Below are positions 52,146 to 59,037 of a stretch of DNA of 59,037 nucleotides, piece by piece. Positions within the stretch are counted from its first letter, which is position 1. Each line of letters begins with the position of its first letter. The stretch is from Pseudanabaena sp. UWO311 (GTDB lineage: Bacteria; Cyanobacteriota; Cyanobacteriia; Pseudanabaenales; Pseudanabaenaceae). The translations under genes and the position numbers were made by a program. Under the pieces are notes generated by a model. That model saw nothing but the letters and a program-made list of their open reading frames with translations. It was not told the DNA's origin and ran no database searches. The DNA lies in NCBI RefSeq assembly GCF_006937785.1, contig NZ_SJEE01000033.1, positions 1 through 59,037 on the forward strand, in the 5' to 3' direction.

Positions 52146-52745
52146 TTACTTTGTCAATCGAGAGCCTTGCCAGTTACCAAAATTGTTGGTGCTTTCCCCA
52201 GTACCGTAGCTACCATAAAACTCTTTGCAGCCTTCACCAAAAACGAGAATTCCTTTTCCTTGTTGTTGTGGTTGCTTTTTGGGAGTCTCTTTCCAGTCAA
52301 AGGTAATCACATTGTTAGACAACTTACCTGTTAACTCACCCGCAATTTTCCCGCGTTCAAAATTTGCATATTCATATTTACCTGAAACTAGATTTTCACT
52401 CTGCTCTTGCAAAGTCACTTTGCCAAAAGGCGTTTGCCAATCTCCACTAATTTTTGATTTACAGGCAAGGTTGCTATCTGGGGTTGCCTCAGGGGCTGTG
52501 AGATACTGCAATCCAATTATTGTCACAATGGTGACTCCACCTAATCCCAAAGCTAAAAACAGCCAAGATGCAGAGATTGGAAATTCAAAGGGTTTCTTCA
52601 GCAATTTTGAGAAATATTTCAAATCGCCCTCTGAAGAAGTGGGAACTTCTTTATCTAAGCTCTCTACTGCTGGTGAAGTTTCATCTTCACCTTCTGGTGG
52701 CAATGGTTGCGATCGCTTATTTTTACTAGACCAAAGTTTTTGCAT
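52146..52745 (-). CDS. hypothetical protein with one transmembrane helix
   Basis: 199 residues: cytoplasmic acidic/Pro-rich start (1-55), a transmembrane helix about 58-80 (SWLFLALGLGGVTIVTIIGLQ), then a beta-rich extracytoplasmic domain (SGDWQTPFGKVTLQEQ, GKYEYANFERGKIAGELTG, FYGSYG) with two cysteines (LACKS, EGCKEF). The pattern of short strands with G-x-Y/W-x-G resembles lipocalin-like small beta barrels. First of three minus-strand genes with the PIN-like and HD-GYP genes. Not recognised. Confidence 0.68.
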   Translation of the reverse strand: MQKLWSSKNKRSQPLPPEGEDETSPAVESLDKEVPTSSEGDLKYFSKLLKKPFEFPISASWLFLALGLGGVTIVTIIGLQYLTAPEATPDSNLACKSKISGDWQTPFGKVTLQEQSENLVSGKYEYANFERGKIAGELTGKLSNNVITFDWKETPKKQPQQQGKGILVFGEGCKEFYGSYGTGESTNNFGNWQGSRLTK

Positions 52746-52810
52746 AGTTCAGGCAAATATTTTACTGCCAATATCTAGTAGTAGCTACTCAAAGTTAAAT
52801 GTAAAACTCT

Positions 52811-52849
52811 AATATCTGTCCCGACCGCTATGCGGTCGGGACAGATATT
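52811..52849. repeat. palindrome upstream of menG
   Basis: AATATCTGTCCCGACCGC with mirror arm and centre TAT, followed by TGGTTTTG. The surrounding 274-bp gap (52746-53019) shows no other support for a gene. Confidence 0.75.
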
Positions 52850-53019
52850 GGTTTTGTTTTTTTAACTTATGCTGAGTTACTTAACTACTAGTATTACATT
52901 GTTGCATGATGATAAAACTCGTGCATATCAATCCGCTCAGCGATTATGCTTAGCAATGGTGGATGTAGTCGTATTGCTAAGCGTCTACCATTGTTAAGTT
53001 TTAGATTTTAGGTAACCCC

Positions 53020-53730
53020 ATGTCTCAACCTTCGGAGACTGATATTCAACAGATTTTCGATCGCATTGCTCCAGTTTATGATCGCTTCAATGATCTCCTG
53101 AGCCTAGGACAGCATAGGATCTGGAAGAAAATGGCATTGCGTTGGTGTGAGCCGCAACAAGGGGAAAAATGGCTTGATCTTTGTTGTGGTTCGGGAGATA
53201 TGACAACTTTAGTTGCTCAAAAAGTTGCACCCTCTGGTCAAGCGATCGGCGTTGATTTCTCTAAAGAACTATTAGCGATCGCTGCAAATAAAGCCAAGAA
53301 CTATTTGCCGAAAATTCAGAAATGTCTGACATGGCAAGAGGGCAATGTTTTGAGTTTACCTTTTGCTGACAATACTTTTGATGGCGCGACTCTAGCCTAC
53401 GGCTTGCGCAATGTGGCAAATATTCCTCAATGCTTAACCGAATTACATCGCGTCTTGAAAAATGGTGCAACAGCTGCGATTTTAGACTTCCATCGTCCAA
53501 GCGATCGCTTGATGCAGTCTTTTCAAGATTTTTATTTGGATCGCGTGGTTGTTCCCCTAGCCGATCGCTTTGAAATGACTGAGGAATATTCCTATATTGC
53601 ACCAAGTCTGGCAAGATTTCCTATTGGTACTGAGCAAGTAAAACTTGCCAGAGCTGCTGGATTTGCTCAGGCAACTCACTACGCGATCGCTAACGGGCTG
53701 ATGGGCATATTAGTTTTGCAAAAAAAATAG
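53020..53730 (+). CDS. menG: demethylphylloquinone/demethylmenaquinone methyltransferase
   Basis: Final C-methylation in phylloquinone (vitamin K1) synthesis for photosystem I; UbiE/COQ5 family. 236 residues, family length. Signature 1 YDRFNDLLSLGQHRIWKKM near 20-38, SAM motif I WLDLCCGSGDMT near 51-62, motif II IGVDFSKELL near 80-89, LAYGLRNVANI near 126-136 (signature 2 region) and ILDFHRPSD near 157-165. No adjacent men genes. Confidence 0.95.
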   Translation: MSQPSETDIQQIFDRIAPVYDRFNDLLSLGQHRIWKKMALRWCEPQQGEKWLDLCCGSGDMTTLVAQKVAPSGQAIGVDFSKELLAIAANKAKNYLPKIQKCLTWQEGNVLSLPFADNTFDGATLAYGLRNVANIPQCLTELHRVLKNGATAAILDFHRPSDRLMQSFQDFYLDRVVVPLADRFEMTEEYSYIAPSLARFPIGTEQVKLARAAGFAQATHYAIANGLMGILVLQKK

Positions 53731-53759
53731 AAAAGTTAGCGCTTTGCACTGACTTTTTT
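53731..53759 (+). terminator. terminator of menG
   Basis: AAAAGTTAGCGC / GCACTGACTTTTTT, slightly imperfect stem with T-run directly after the stop. Confidence 0.75.
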
Positions 53760-53763
53760 GATT

Positions 53764-53867
53764 TATAGCCTTAGCCATTTGTATCAGGATGAATAGCGTG
53801 AGACGGCGCGAAGCGCCGTCTCACGCTATTTGGGTTTTATGTCCTAACAAGAATGGCGACAGCTATA
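53764..53867. mobile_element. palindromic MITE-like element, AAACCC family
   Basis: Ends TATAGCCTTAGCCATTTGT and ACAAGAATGGCGACAGCTATA are imperfect inverted repeats; central stem 53792-53830 AATAGCGTGAGACGGCGC with mirror arm around GAA; right inner flank GGGTTTTATGTCCTA. The left AAACCC box is decayed. Confidence 0.72.
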
Positions 53868-53972
53868 CATATCATGATTTCCACACAAATCTTGCTTTTT
53901 GAGTTCTGCGATACCGAATCTTAGTCATCAGGAGCGGTAGATTTAGAATTGCTGAGACGAGAAGAAGAAAAC

Positions 53973-54146
53973 ATGACACAAGTTAATCTTGAACGAATTA
54001 GAACTCTCCGCCAACAGATTATCGCTGAAACGAGTCATGGATTTGCTGACTGGAATTTAGTTCAGCAACTCTTAGATGACTTGATGATTAATCATCGACA
54101 ATATAAACAGTTCGCCATTAAAGAGAACATTGGCTTGTATCAATAG
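53973..54146 (+). CDS. small hypothetical protein, 57 residues
   Basis: From ATG 53973, preceded by a purine-rich GAGAAGAAGAAA. Two predicted helices (VNLERIRTLRQQIIAETS and DWNLVQQLLDDLMINHRQYKQFA); no cysteine or signal. Eight additional residues from a TTG upstream are doubtful. Not recognised; probably real given codon use and start context. Confidence 0.55.
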   Translation: MTQVNLERIRTLRQQIIAETSHGFADWNLVQQLLDDLMINHRQYKQFAIKENIGLYQ

Positions 54147-54171
54147 GTTTACGTGGATTTTGCAATATATT

Positions 54172-54216
54172 ATTTACATAAAGAAGGGGCGCAAAGCGCC
54201 CCTTCTTTATGTAAAT
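54172..54216. terminator. palindrome spanning the nadA stop, bidirectional terminator
   Basis: ATTTACATAAAGAAGGGGCGC, loop AAA, mirror arm. Contains the nadA stop (54207-54209) and 3' codons within one arm. Confidence 0.82.
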
Positions 54217-55193
54217 GACATTTCCAGCATCCGTAGCATTGGCTTAAGTGCGGCTTGACGAATAGATTCATCGAGAATTATTTCTGGAGAGCGGTTTTTC
54301 ATGGCGAGATAGACTTTCTCTAGAGTATTCAGGCGCATATAGGGGCATTCATTACAGGCGCAATTGCTATTAGGGGGCGCAGGAATGAATTTTTTAGTTG
54401 GTGAGGCTTTTTGCATCTGATGGATTACGCCAGACTCTGTAACCACGATAAATTCATGGCGCTCGCTTTTCTGGACATACTTCAGTAAGCCAGTAGTCGA
54501 GCCAATGAAATCAGCATGGCGCAATACATTGGCTTCGCATTCTGGATGAGCAATGATATCTGCTTCGGGATGACTGAGCTTAAGTTGTACTAATTTGCGT
54601 TCAGAAAAGATTTCATGGACGATGCAAGCCCCATCCCATAGCAACATCTCTCGTCCTGATTGTTCCATTACATAGCGTCCAAGGTTGCGATCAGGTGCAA
54701 AGATAATCGGCTGATCTTTGGGGATTTGATTGACGATCGCTACAGCATTGGCACTGGTGCAAATAATATCGCTCAGGGCTTTGATATCGGCGGAGCAATT
54801 TATGTAGGAAATCACCATATGATCGGGATGTTCAGCTTTAAACTTGGCAAAGCGATCGGGGGGGCAACTATCCGCTAGAGAGCAACCTGCATCTAAATCG
54901 GGAAGTAACACTAATTTATTAGGGTTCAAGATTTTGGCAGTCTCAGCCATGAAATGCACACCCAGAAAGACGATCACATCTGCTTGGCAATTGACGGCTG
55001 CTTGTGATAAGCCGAGGGAGTCACCGATATAATCTGCAATATCTTGAAGATCGGGATCTTGGTAATAATGCGCCAGAATGACCGCATTTAGGTCTTTCTT
55101 AAGATCAGCGATCGCCTTAAATAGATCTCTAGGAATGGAGTTTTGCAAAAATTGGCGGTCAAGTAGTTCAGCGTTGGGAGCGGTGAGAAACAC
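54207..55193 (-). CDS. nadA: quinolinate synthase A
   Basis: [4Fe-4S] enzyme condensing iminoaspartate and DHAP to quinolinate in NAD synthesis. About 328 residues. Cluster cysteines in [21 protein letters not shown] and [29 protein letters not shown] near 41-63 is the substrate region. No ATG start exists: GTG at 55205 or at 55193. The second has GAGG 6 bases ahead and is preferred. The three-cysteine ligand set is complete. Confidence 0.93.
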   Translation of the reverse strand: MFLTAPNAELLDRQFLQNSIPRDLFKAIADLKKDLNAVILAHYYQDPDLQDIADYIGDSLGLSQAAVNCQADVIVFLGVHFMAETAKILNPNKLVLLPDLDAGCSLADSCPPDRFAKFKAEHPDHMVISYINCSADIKALSDIICTSANAVAIVNQIPKDQPIIFAPDRNLGRYVMEQSGREMLLWDGACIVHEIFSERKLVQLKLSHPEADIIAHPECEANVLRHADFIGSTTGLLKYVQKSERHEFIVVTESGVIHQMQKASPTKKFIPAPPNSNCACNECPYMRLNTLEKVYLAMKNRSPEIILDESIRQAALKPMLRMLEMSFT

Positions 55194-55302
55194 GGTTTGC
55201 CTCACGGAAATAAAGATAGTGAGTAATAGTGAAAGTTATTCATTTATTATGTTTGATTATAGTAGAAATTACCAAAAATATATCTGTCTAATGTAATAGA
55301 TC

Positions 55303-55357
55303 AAAACCTAAATATTGGTGATGTGGGGGAAGCCCACATCACCAATATTTAGGTTTT
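55303..55357. repeat. 55-bp palindrome, AAACC family
   Basis: AAAACCTAAATATTGGTGAT GTGGG with mirror arm around GGAAG. First of two inverted repeats in the 430-bp divergent gap 55194-55623. Confidence 0.82.
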
Positions 55358-55457
55358 ACTTAGTTTGCAACTTTCTCTGTAATTTTCGCGTCATCGTTAT
55401 TCAATGGGTAAAGCCAAAACAAAAATTTGTGATGAGGAAAAGAAAACTGTAAAAGCC

Positions 55458-55525
55458 GAGATCTCCGACTTTTTGCGTGCTTGACAAAATCGATTTGTGA
55501 TTGCAAAGAAAAAGTCGGAGATCTC
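55458..55525. repeat. inverted repeat with 34-base spacer
   Basis: Arms GAGATCTCCGACTTTTT (55458-55474) and AAAAAGTCGGAGATCTC (55509-55525), perfect over 17 bases; the spacer has no clear structure. It is 100 bp upstream of the M48 gene and could be an operator or a decayed palindrome element. Confidence 0.72.
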
Positions 55526-55623
55526 AGTCTCTGCATCTTCAGTTTTTTTAGTGGGGATCTAGCTTAAATATTGTCCAAAGCTGATAAAAATAAGATTTAG
55601 TAAAGTTTGAGGTAATTGTAAAT

Positions 55624-56523
55624 ATGAAAATATCGATCGCTAAGTTATCCAATTCAATTAGTCAAAAATTTATCGCATCAGCTAGCAAAAGAATTCAGCA
55701 TTACTGGAAATTTGCGATCGCTTTACTGATGTCTTTATTGTTAGCTGTTTCTTTGAATCCGTTTGTTGCTAATGCGCTTGACTTATCTGATTTGTTTCGC
55801 ATTCTGCCATCCGCAATCCAAATCATTCAGCTTTCTAGCATTGGCGATAACGAAGAAGTTTCACTAGGTCAACAGATTGATAGCCAAATTCAGCAAGAAG
55901 TCCGCATCAGTCGAGATCCTGCTGCTAATGCATTGGTTCGTCGCCTAGGACAAATTTTAGTTCCCACTAGCGATCGCCCAAATATTCCTTATACTTTTCG
56001 CGTAGTCGATGACACGAACCTCAATGCATTTGCGACAATGGGCGGCTTCGTCTATATCAATACTGGCACGATCGCATCTGCTGACAATGTAGCCCAACTT
56101 GCTAGCGTAATTGGTCACGAAATGGGGCATATCTCAGGTCGTCATTCATTAGAGCAAATGAAACAAATGGCAATCGCTCAAGGTATTGCCACAATTGCGG
56201 GTGTTGCTGATGATCGCTTAGTTGGGATTGGGGTTAACTTGGCGTTGCGGTTACCCAATAGCCGTGAAGCCGAGTTTGATGCCGATCGCCGAGGCTTGTT
56301 AAATATTACGAAGTCAGGGTTTGCGGCGAGGGCGATGCCAGCTTTTATGCAAAAACTAACTCGATCAGGCGGTGGCGGCGCTCCAGCTTTTTTAAGTACT
56401 CACCCTGCAACCGAAGATCGTATTTCTGCTCTCAATCAATCCATACAAGCGAATAACTTGAACACTTCAGGTGGTTTGAATGATGCTGATTACCAAAGAA
56501 TTTGGCGATCGCGCTTCCGTTAA
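55624..56523 (+). CDS. M48 family metalloprotease
   Basis: 299 residues: N-terminal hydrophobic segment about 27-52 (FAIALLMSLLLAVSLNPFVANA) as signal anchor or signal peptide; zinc motif HEMGH in VIGHEMGHISGRHS near 163-176 and third ligand Glu in SREAEFDADRRGL near 217-229. The domain LNAFATMGGFVYINTGTI near 138-155 is typical of BepA/YfgC and LoiP-type periplasmic proteases that act in outer-membrane quality control. No TPR part, so a short M48C form. Monocistronic with terminator. Confidence 0.92.
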   Translation: MKISIAKLSNSISQKFIASASKRIQHYWKFAIALLMSLLLAVSLNPFVANALDLSDLFRILPSAIQIIQLSSIGDNEEVSLGQQIDSQIQQEVRISRDPAANALVRRLGQILVPTSDRPNIPYTFRVVDDTNLNAFATMGGFVYINTGTIASADNVAQLASVIGHEMGHISGRHSLEQMKQMAIAQGIATIAGVADDRLVGIGVNLALRLPNSREAEFDADRRGLLNITKSGFAARAMPAFMQKLTRSGGGGAPAFLSTHPATEDRISALNQSIQANNLNTSGGLNDADYQRIWRSRFR

Positions 56524-56530
56524 ATCATAA

Positions 56531-56577
56531 TCAAAAACAAAAGAGACCGCACAATGTGCGGTCTCTTTTGTTTTTGA
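56531..56577 (+). terminator. terminator of the M48 gene
   Basis: TCAAAAACAAAAGAGACCGC with mirror arm and loop ACAAT. Confidence 0.85.
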
Positions 56578-56600
56578 AATCATCCACCCAAAAGTACACC

Positions 56601-56628
56601 GCGATCGCCTATTCATTCCCATAATCAG
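56601..56628. repeat. HIP1 A-unit, left border of TA module 1
   Basis: GCGATCGCCTATTCATTCCC then ATAATCAGC; a single copy of the A-type unit of the array at 58644-58910, 12 bases from the end of the RelE-type gene. Confidence 0.7.
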
Positions 56629-56639
56629 CTATATACACA

Positions 56640-56903
56640 CTATATTTCATAAGCCTTACTACGGTGAGCGATCGCCACAACAAACACTTGCACTATTTCA
56701 TCTTCGACTGAATAAATAATTCTATAATCGCCAATGCGATACCGATATAAATTTGAATATTCGCCCTTGAGCGCTTTGATGTTGGGATGCGATCGCGGAT
56801 CTTGCTCTAGCTGTTGGAAACATCGAGCAATTTTTTTAGACAGAGCATTATCTGCCTTAGCATAAAATTTTTGAGCATCAGGATGGAGTAAAATTTCATA
56901 CAT
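56640..56903 (-). CDS. RelE/ParE-type toxin
   Basis: 87 residues. MYEILLHPDAQKFYAK start, KIARCFQQLEQDP, IKALKGEYSNLYRYRIGDYRIIYSVEDEIVQVFVVAIAHRSKAYE: the RelE beta-sheet with conserved L-x-G-x-Y-x-x-R-x-G-x-Y-R-x-I-Y core. Type II toxin, normally an mRNA interferase or gyrase poison. Second gene of a pair; its ATG overlaps the end of the antitoxin by 8 bp. Confidence 0.9.
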   Translation of the reverse strand: MYEILLHPDAQKFYAKADNALSKKIARCFQQLEQDPRSHPNIKALKGEYSNLYRYRIGDYRIIYSVEDEIVQVFVVAIAHRSKAYEI

Positions 56904-57171
56904 CAGAACGTACCGTTCTCCAATTTATATATTGGCTTTTAGGTGTTACTTGATTCTGTTTAACTCGCTCTAATAATCCTGAAATTGATAATAATTCTTG
57001 GGTTGCAGCTTCACTTTCGGCATTTGCCAAGAATGCTGCAAAGTCTGCAAGTACTTTTAATCTTTCTGGAGATAGCTGCTTAATTGCTTCACTTAGTTGA
57101 TTCTTTATTTCCGTTACTTGCCTTGTAGGCATAGAGGATGTACCGGCAATAATGTCATTAGATATGTTCAT
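56896..57171 (-). CDS. antitoxin partner of RelE-type toxin
   Basis: 91 residues; helix-rich with QLSEAIKQLSPERLKVLADFAAFLANAESEAATQELLSISGLLERV near 26-71 and C-terminal VRSDV, a pattern common in cyanobacterial antitoxins next to RelE/ParE-type toxins. The N-terminus lacks an obvious ribbon-helix-helix. Encoded first and overlapping the toxin by 8 bp, as expected for a type II pair. Confidence 0.82.
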   Translation of the reverse strand: MNISNDIIAGTSSMPTRQVTEIKNQLSEAIKQLSPERLKVLADFAAFLANAESEAATQELLSISGLLERVKQNQVTPKSQYINWRTVRSDV

Positions 57172-57246
57172 TTTGGTTGTTAGAGTTGTTTTAAATATCT
57201 AAAGTTTAGCATTTAAGAAAATAGGATTAATAATTGCTATCAAACA

Positions 57247-57281
57247 GCGATCGCCTATCCATTCTCATAAAGAGCGATCGC
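57247..57281. repeat. HIP1 A+B units between TA modules
   Basis: GCGATCGCCTATCCATTCTC at 57247, second GCGATCGC 27 bases on at 57274, then CTCTCAAAAAAACTAACCGAA. Same units and spacing as the right-end array. Confidence 0.75.
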
Positions 57282-57321
57282 CTCTCAAAAAAACTAACCG
57301 AACAGATCTCAAGTTTTTGAA

Positions 57322-57510
57322 TCATTTCGGTAATGGAATGCTTAAATCTTTGCAAATCTTTTTTGCTAGGTTTTCATCAATTTCAGTGTGACGAGGTATG
57401 GATGAGCGACGATTTTGGCTAGGATTTCCCCACCATGAATGTCTTCCACCTTCTCTAGTCAGTTCACAGCCATGATTACGAAGATGCCGCAGCAAATCAG
57501 AACGCTTCAT
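57322..57510 (-). CDS. hicA: HicA-type toxin
   Basis: 62 residues, double-stranded RNA-binding-like fold: MKRSDLLRHLRNHGCELTREGGRHSWWGNP with the catalytic His in GGRHSWW near 21-27, then IPRHTEIDENLAKKICKDLSIP. HicA (YcfA) family mRNA interferase. The ATG overlaps the HicB stop by 4 bp. Confidence 0.9.
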   Translation of the reverse strand: MKRSDLLRHLRNHGCELTREGGRHSWWGNPSQNRRSSIPRHTEIDENLAKKICKDLSIPLPK

Positions 57511-57719
57511 AGTGCTATTAATTCTTCTTCATAAACATCGCCAGCAGCTTCTATTGCTTCGCAACGATTAAACTCAAGTGCTTCTTTTAAAGTTATCCGT
57601 AAACTTTCTAAAAGTTCTTCTTTTGTGGATTCTTGACAATTTACGCCTGATATTTCTTCAATCCAGCCAATCCACCAGTTGTTAGATTGCTTGATAACAG
57701 CGGTAAATGATTCTTTCAT
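57507..57719 (-). CDS. hicB: HicB-type antitoxin
   Basis: 70 residues from the ATG at 57719 (an earlier in-frame start adds 16 unlike residues). FTAVIKQSNNWWIGWIEEISGVNCQESTKEELLESLRITLKEALE is the HicB degenerate RNase-H-like fold: the strand W-W-I-G-W-I-E-E-I-x-G-V and the ESTKEE motif. It lacks the C-terminal DNA-binding domain, so it neutralises HicA but may not autoregulate directly. Upstream partner of hicA. Confidence 0.88.
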   Translation of the reverse strand: MKESFTAVIKQSNNWWIGWIEEISGVNCQESTKEELLESLRITLKEALEFNRCEAIEAAGDVYEEELIAL

Positions 57720-57782
57720 GATGGCGAATATCCTCAATGATTCATATTTATCATAACTTATCCGCAAGCTCTATATAATATA

Positions 57783-57817
57783 GTGATCGCCTATTCATCC
57801 TCACAAACAGCGATCGC
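57783..57817. repeat. HIP1 A-unit pair between hicAB and the next module
   Basis: GTGATCGCCTATTCATCCTC at 57783 (one mismatch to HIP1), then GCGATCGC at 57810, 27 bases apart as in the other units. Confidence 0.72.
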
Positions 57818-57831
57818 TATAATCACAAGAT

Positions 57832-58410
57832 CTATTTTTGAGGTTCTGCTTCTAGCCAACCTTTGACAGTTTCAAGTGGAATGCTGACAAAGGGATTATT
57901 AGTAAGAACTTTCACTGTCTCAATACCACCAGATTTGATTGCACTTAGCAAACGATCTTTAAGGGTTGGATCTTCTTTAACTTTGCGTCTAAGTTCCATC
58001 TTTGCAACTGTTTGTTTCTCTTCTGGTGAGCCTTCAGGGTAATCTTGAGCGAGTTGTGTCAAAAGTGCTTGGATTTCCATTACAGCAATTGTTAGGCTTT
58101 GTTGCTGGACATTAATGATTTGGTTACCTGCAACATGACCAGCGACACCATAGACAGTGCTGTGAAAGTTTTGGCTAAATGAACTGGTTGGTTGAACTGT
58201 AGCTTCTTGCTGTTTGCGTTGTTTATTTTGTTCAATAAAAGTAGCAAATTTTTGGGGATCGGCTATTACTTCATCATTGATTGGAGTTTTGACAGCTTCT
58301 TGCTGAACTTTGTCCATGTATGTGTGAAAGGCTTGCTCATCATCACGGTGAGCTAACATATACTCCCTTAGTTCGGTACGAGTCATTTGTTTGTAATCAG
58401 GCTGGATCAT
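57832..58410 (-). CDS. DUF6887-like N-terminus fused to a helical domain
   Basis: 192 residues. Residues 1-40 (YKQMTRTELREYMLAHRDDEQAFHTYMDKV) match the short DUF6887-type segment that usually is a stand-alone protein paired with DUF6888. Residues 85-100 carry VYGVAGHVAGNQIINVQQQ, a glycine/asparagine turn also met in cyanobacterial effector-like proteins, followed by a helical domain (LTIAVMEIQALLTQLAQDYPEGS; LKDRLLSAIKSGGIETVKVL). It begins 2 bp after the DUF6888-like gene, so they are a pair. Function unknown; toxin-antitoxin-like or conflict role is a guess. Confidence 0.72.
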   Translation of the reverse strand: MIQPDYKQMTRTELREYMLAHRDDEQAFHTYMDKVQQEAVKTPINDEVIADPQKFATFIEQNKQRKQQEATVQPTSSFSQNFHSTVYGVAGHVAGNQIINVQQQSLTIAVMEIQALLTQLAQDYPEGSPEEKQTVAKMELRRKVKEDPTLKDRLLSAIKSGGIETVKVLTNNPFVSIPLETVKGWLEAEPQK

Positions 58411-58412
58411 CT

Positions 58413-58586
58413 CTATATCTCCACTATTTCGCCGTTACCACCAATCAATACTTCCGTTTCTTCACCTGCAAGAATATAAATAGCATTATATCGTGAATCA
58501 AATCTGACGAGATAAATGGGTAAATACATACTTGATAGGCTTTGACAAACTAAAAAGCATTTTTTTAATTGCGCTTCTGAAAGCAC
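58413..58586 (-). CDS. DUF6888-like small protein
   Basis: 57 residues from a GTG at 58586 (upstream AGGGG), product MLSEAQLKKCFLVCQSLSSM then YLPIYLVRFDSRYNAIYILAG and EETEVLIGGNGEIVEI. Pattern CxxxCQxLxxMxxPIxLxRxDxRxxxIxILAG is that of DUF6888. The stop lies 2 bp before the DUF6887-like start, giving a tight two-gene cassette. Too short for usual ORF lists; supported by partner and by motif. Confidence 0.7.
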   Translation of the reverse strand: MLSEAQLKKCFLVCQSLSSMYLPIYLVRFDSRYNAIYILAGEETEVLIGGNGEIVEI

Positions 58587-58643
58587 GTCATGTCACCCCT
58601 CAATTACAGGTATTCAAAAAATATCATGAATCATCCACAGCCA

Positions 58644-58910
58644 GCGATCGCCCTTCCAGCCAGCACAAACAGTGATCGCTCCTCAAGAAAAATCAACCAA
58701 CCAGCGATCGCCTATTCATTCCATAAACAGCGATCGCCTATTCATCTCCACAAATAGCGATCGCCACTCTAAAAAACAAATCAACCAGCGATCGCCTATC
58801 CATCCGCATAAACAGCGATCGCCTTCTCAAAAAGCAACCTAAACAGCGATCGCCTATTCATTCCATAAACAGCGATCGCCTATCTAAAAAATCAACCAAA
58901 CAGCGATCGC
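58644..58910. repeat. HIP1 minisatellite array
   Basis: Nine perfect GCGATCGC at 58644, 58704, 58730, 58757, 58788, 58815, 58846, 58872 and 58903 plus one variant at 58672. From 58704 on the spacings are 26, 27, 31, 27, 31, 26, 31: two alternating units, A (CAGCGATCGCCTATTCATTC plus CATAAA) and B (CAGCGATCGCCTTCTC plus AAAAAGCAACCTAAA-like). No spacer diversity of CRISPR type. The 436-bp gap 58587-59022 contains nothing else clear. Confidence 0.88.
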
Positions 58911-59022
58911 CCTGATTGACTGACAAAAGAGGTAAGAGAAGTAGCGAGAAAGTATACAGAGATTGAATTTAAGTAAAAAAGAGGCGTATGCTGTTTTTTG
59001 AAGAAAAAGGAGCATAGGACAA

Positions 59023-59037
59023 ATGACCCAAAACGCC
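59023..59037 (+). CDS. start of a gene running off the window
   Basis: ATG at 59023 with AAGGAG 9 bases upstream, reading MTQNA before the end of the window. Only five codons are visible, so the product cannot be named. Confidence 0.45.

Noticed and set aside
52869-52997. 42-codon plus-strand ORF upstream of menG
   Set aside because: No ribosome binding site, no recognisable pattern; the region more likely holds the menG promoter.
58644-58910. CRISPR array
   Set aside because: The intervals between HIP1 cores are themselves repeated (two unit types), not unique spacers, and no cas genes are seen.

Overview
The window is chromosomal DNA of a cyanobacterium. Diagnostic genes are the 3' end of psbA (photosystem II D1), psaC, the phycobilisome core genes apcA-apcB-apcC, ndhD, menG (phylloquinone branch) and an iron-stress type SLH porin. 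HIP1 octamers (GCGATCGC) occur throughout. The order or genus cannot be fixed from the sequence alone; a thin filamentous, Pseudanabaena-like organism would fit but is only a guess. No rRNA operon, CRISPR array, prophage or complete insertion sequence was seen.

Layout. 1-4.9 kb: psbA tail, glucokinase, a HEAT-repeat protein and an outer-membrane porin. 5-10.3 kb: one giant gene joining coiled coil, a long acidic linker and an Hsp70/actin-type ATPase. 10.4-17.2 kb: hisF, an FkbM methyltransferase, ndhD, a PLP aminotransferase, lgt and DUF2232. 17.3-18.9 kb: a LuxR-type regulator operon with a clear sigma70-type promoter, then a 57-residue NblA-like gene. 19.4-25.3 kb: apcCBA, TMEM14-like, LysM/M23 peptidase, inositol monophosphatase, M14-type hydrolase, psaC. 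25.8-33.9 kb: dxr, a site-2 protease/TPR fusion, metF, DUF3172, CHAD and an atypical pyruvate kinase. 34-40.2 kb: tRNA-Ser(GCU), an MSMEG_0570/MSMEG_0565-family pair with a methyltransferase, an FAD oxidoreductase, an MFS transporter and a pentapeptide-repeat protein. 40.6-45.3 kb: TerC, gcvH, a UPF0016 manganese-exporter-like gene and a hybrid sensor histidine kinase without receiver. 45.5-52.8 kb: DUF1993, a Ycf46-DUF3038 operon, a GAF/HD-GYP protein and two membrane-anchored proteins. 53-56.5 kb: menG, nadA, an M48 protease. 56.6-59 kb: accessory tail of three two-gene modules (RelE-type TA, HicAB, DUF6887/6888-like) separated by HIP1-containing repeat units, ending in a HIP1 minisatellite.

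Intergenic space is dominated by long perfect palindromes, nearly one per gene boundary. Several fall into families with conserved outer ends and differing arms in which substitutions are compensated on the other arm. Many also serve as bidirectional terminators and several include a stop codon in the stem. The strongest candidates for something undescribed are (1) these covarying palindromic elements, (2) the HIP1-unit-bounded two-gene cassettes at the right end, (3) the 1752-residue Hsp70-like fusion, and (4) a stem-loop that masks the ribosome binding site of the UPF0016 gene.

Two genes shorter than the usual ORF cut-off were found by reading the sequence: an NblA-like gene (18744-18917) and a DUF6888-like gene (58413-58586).
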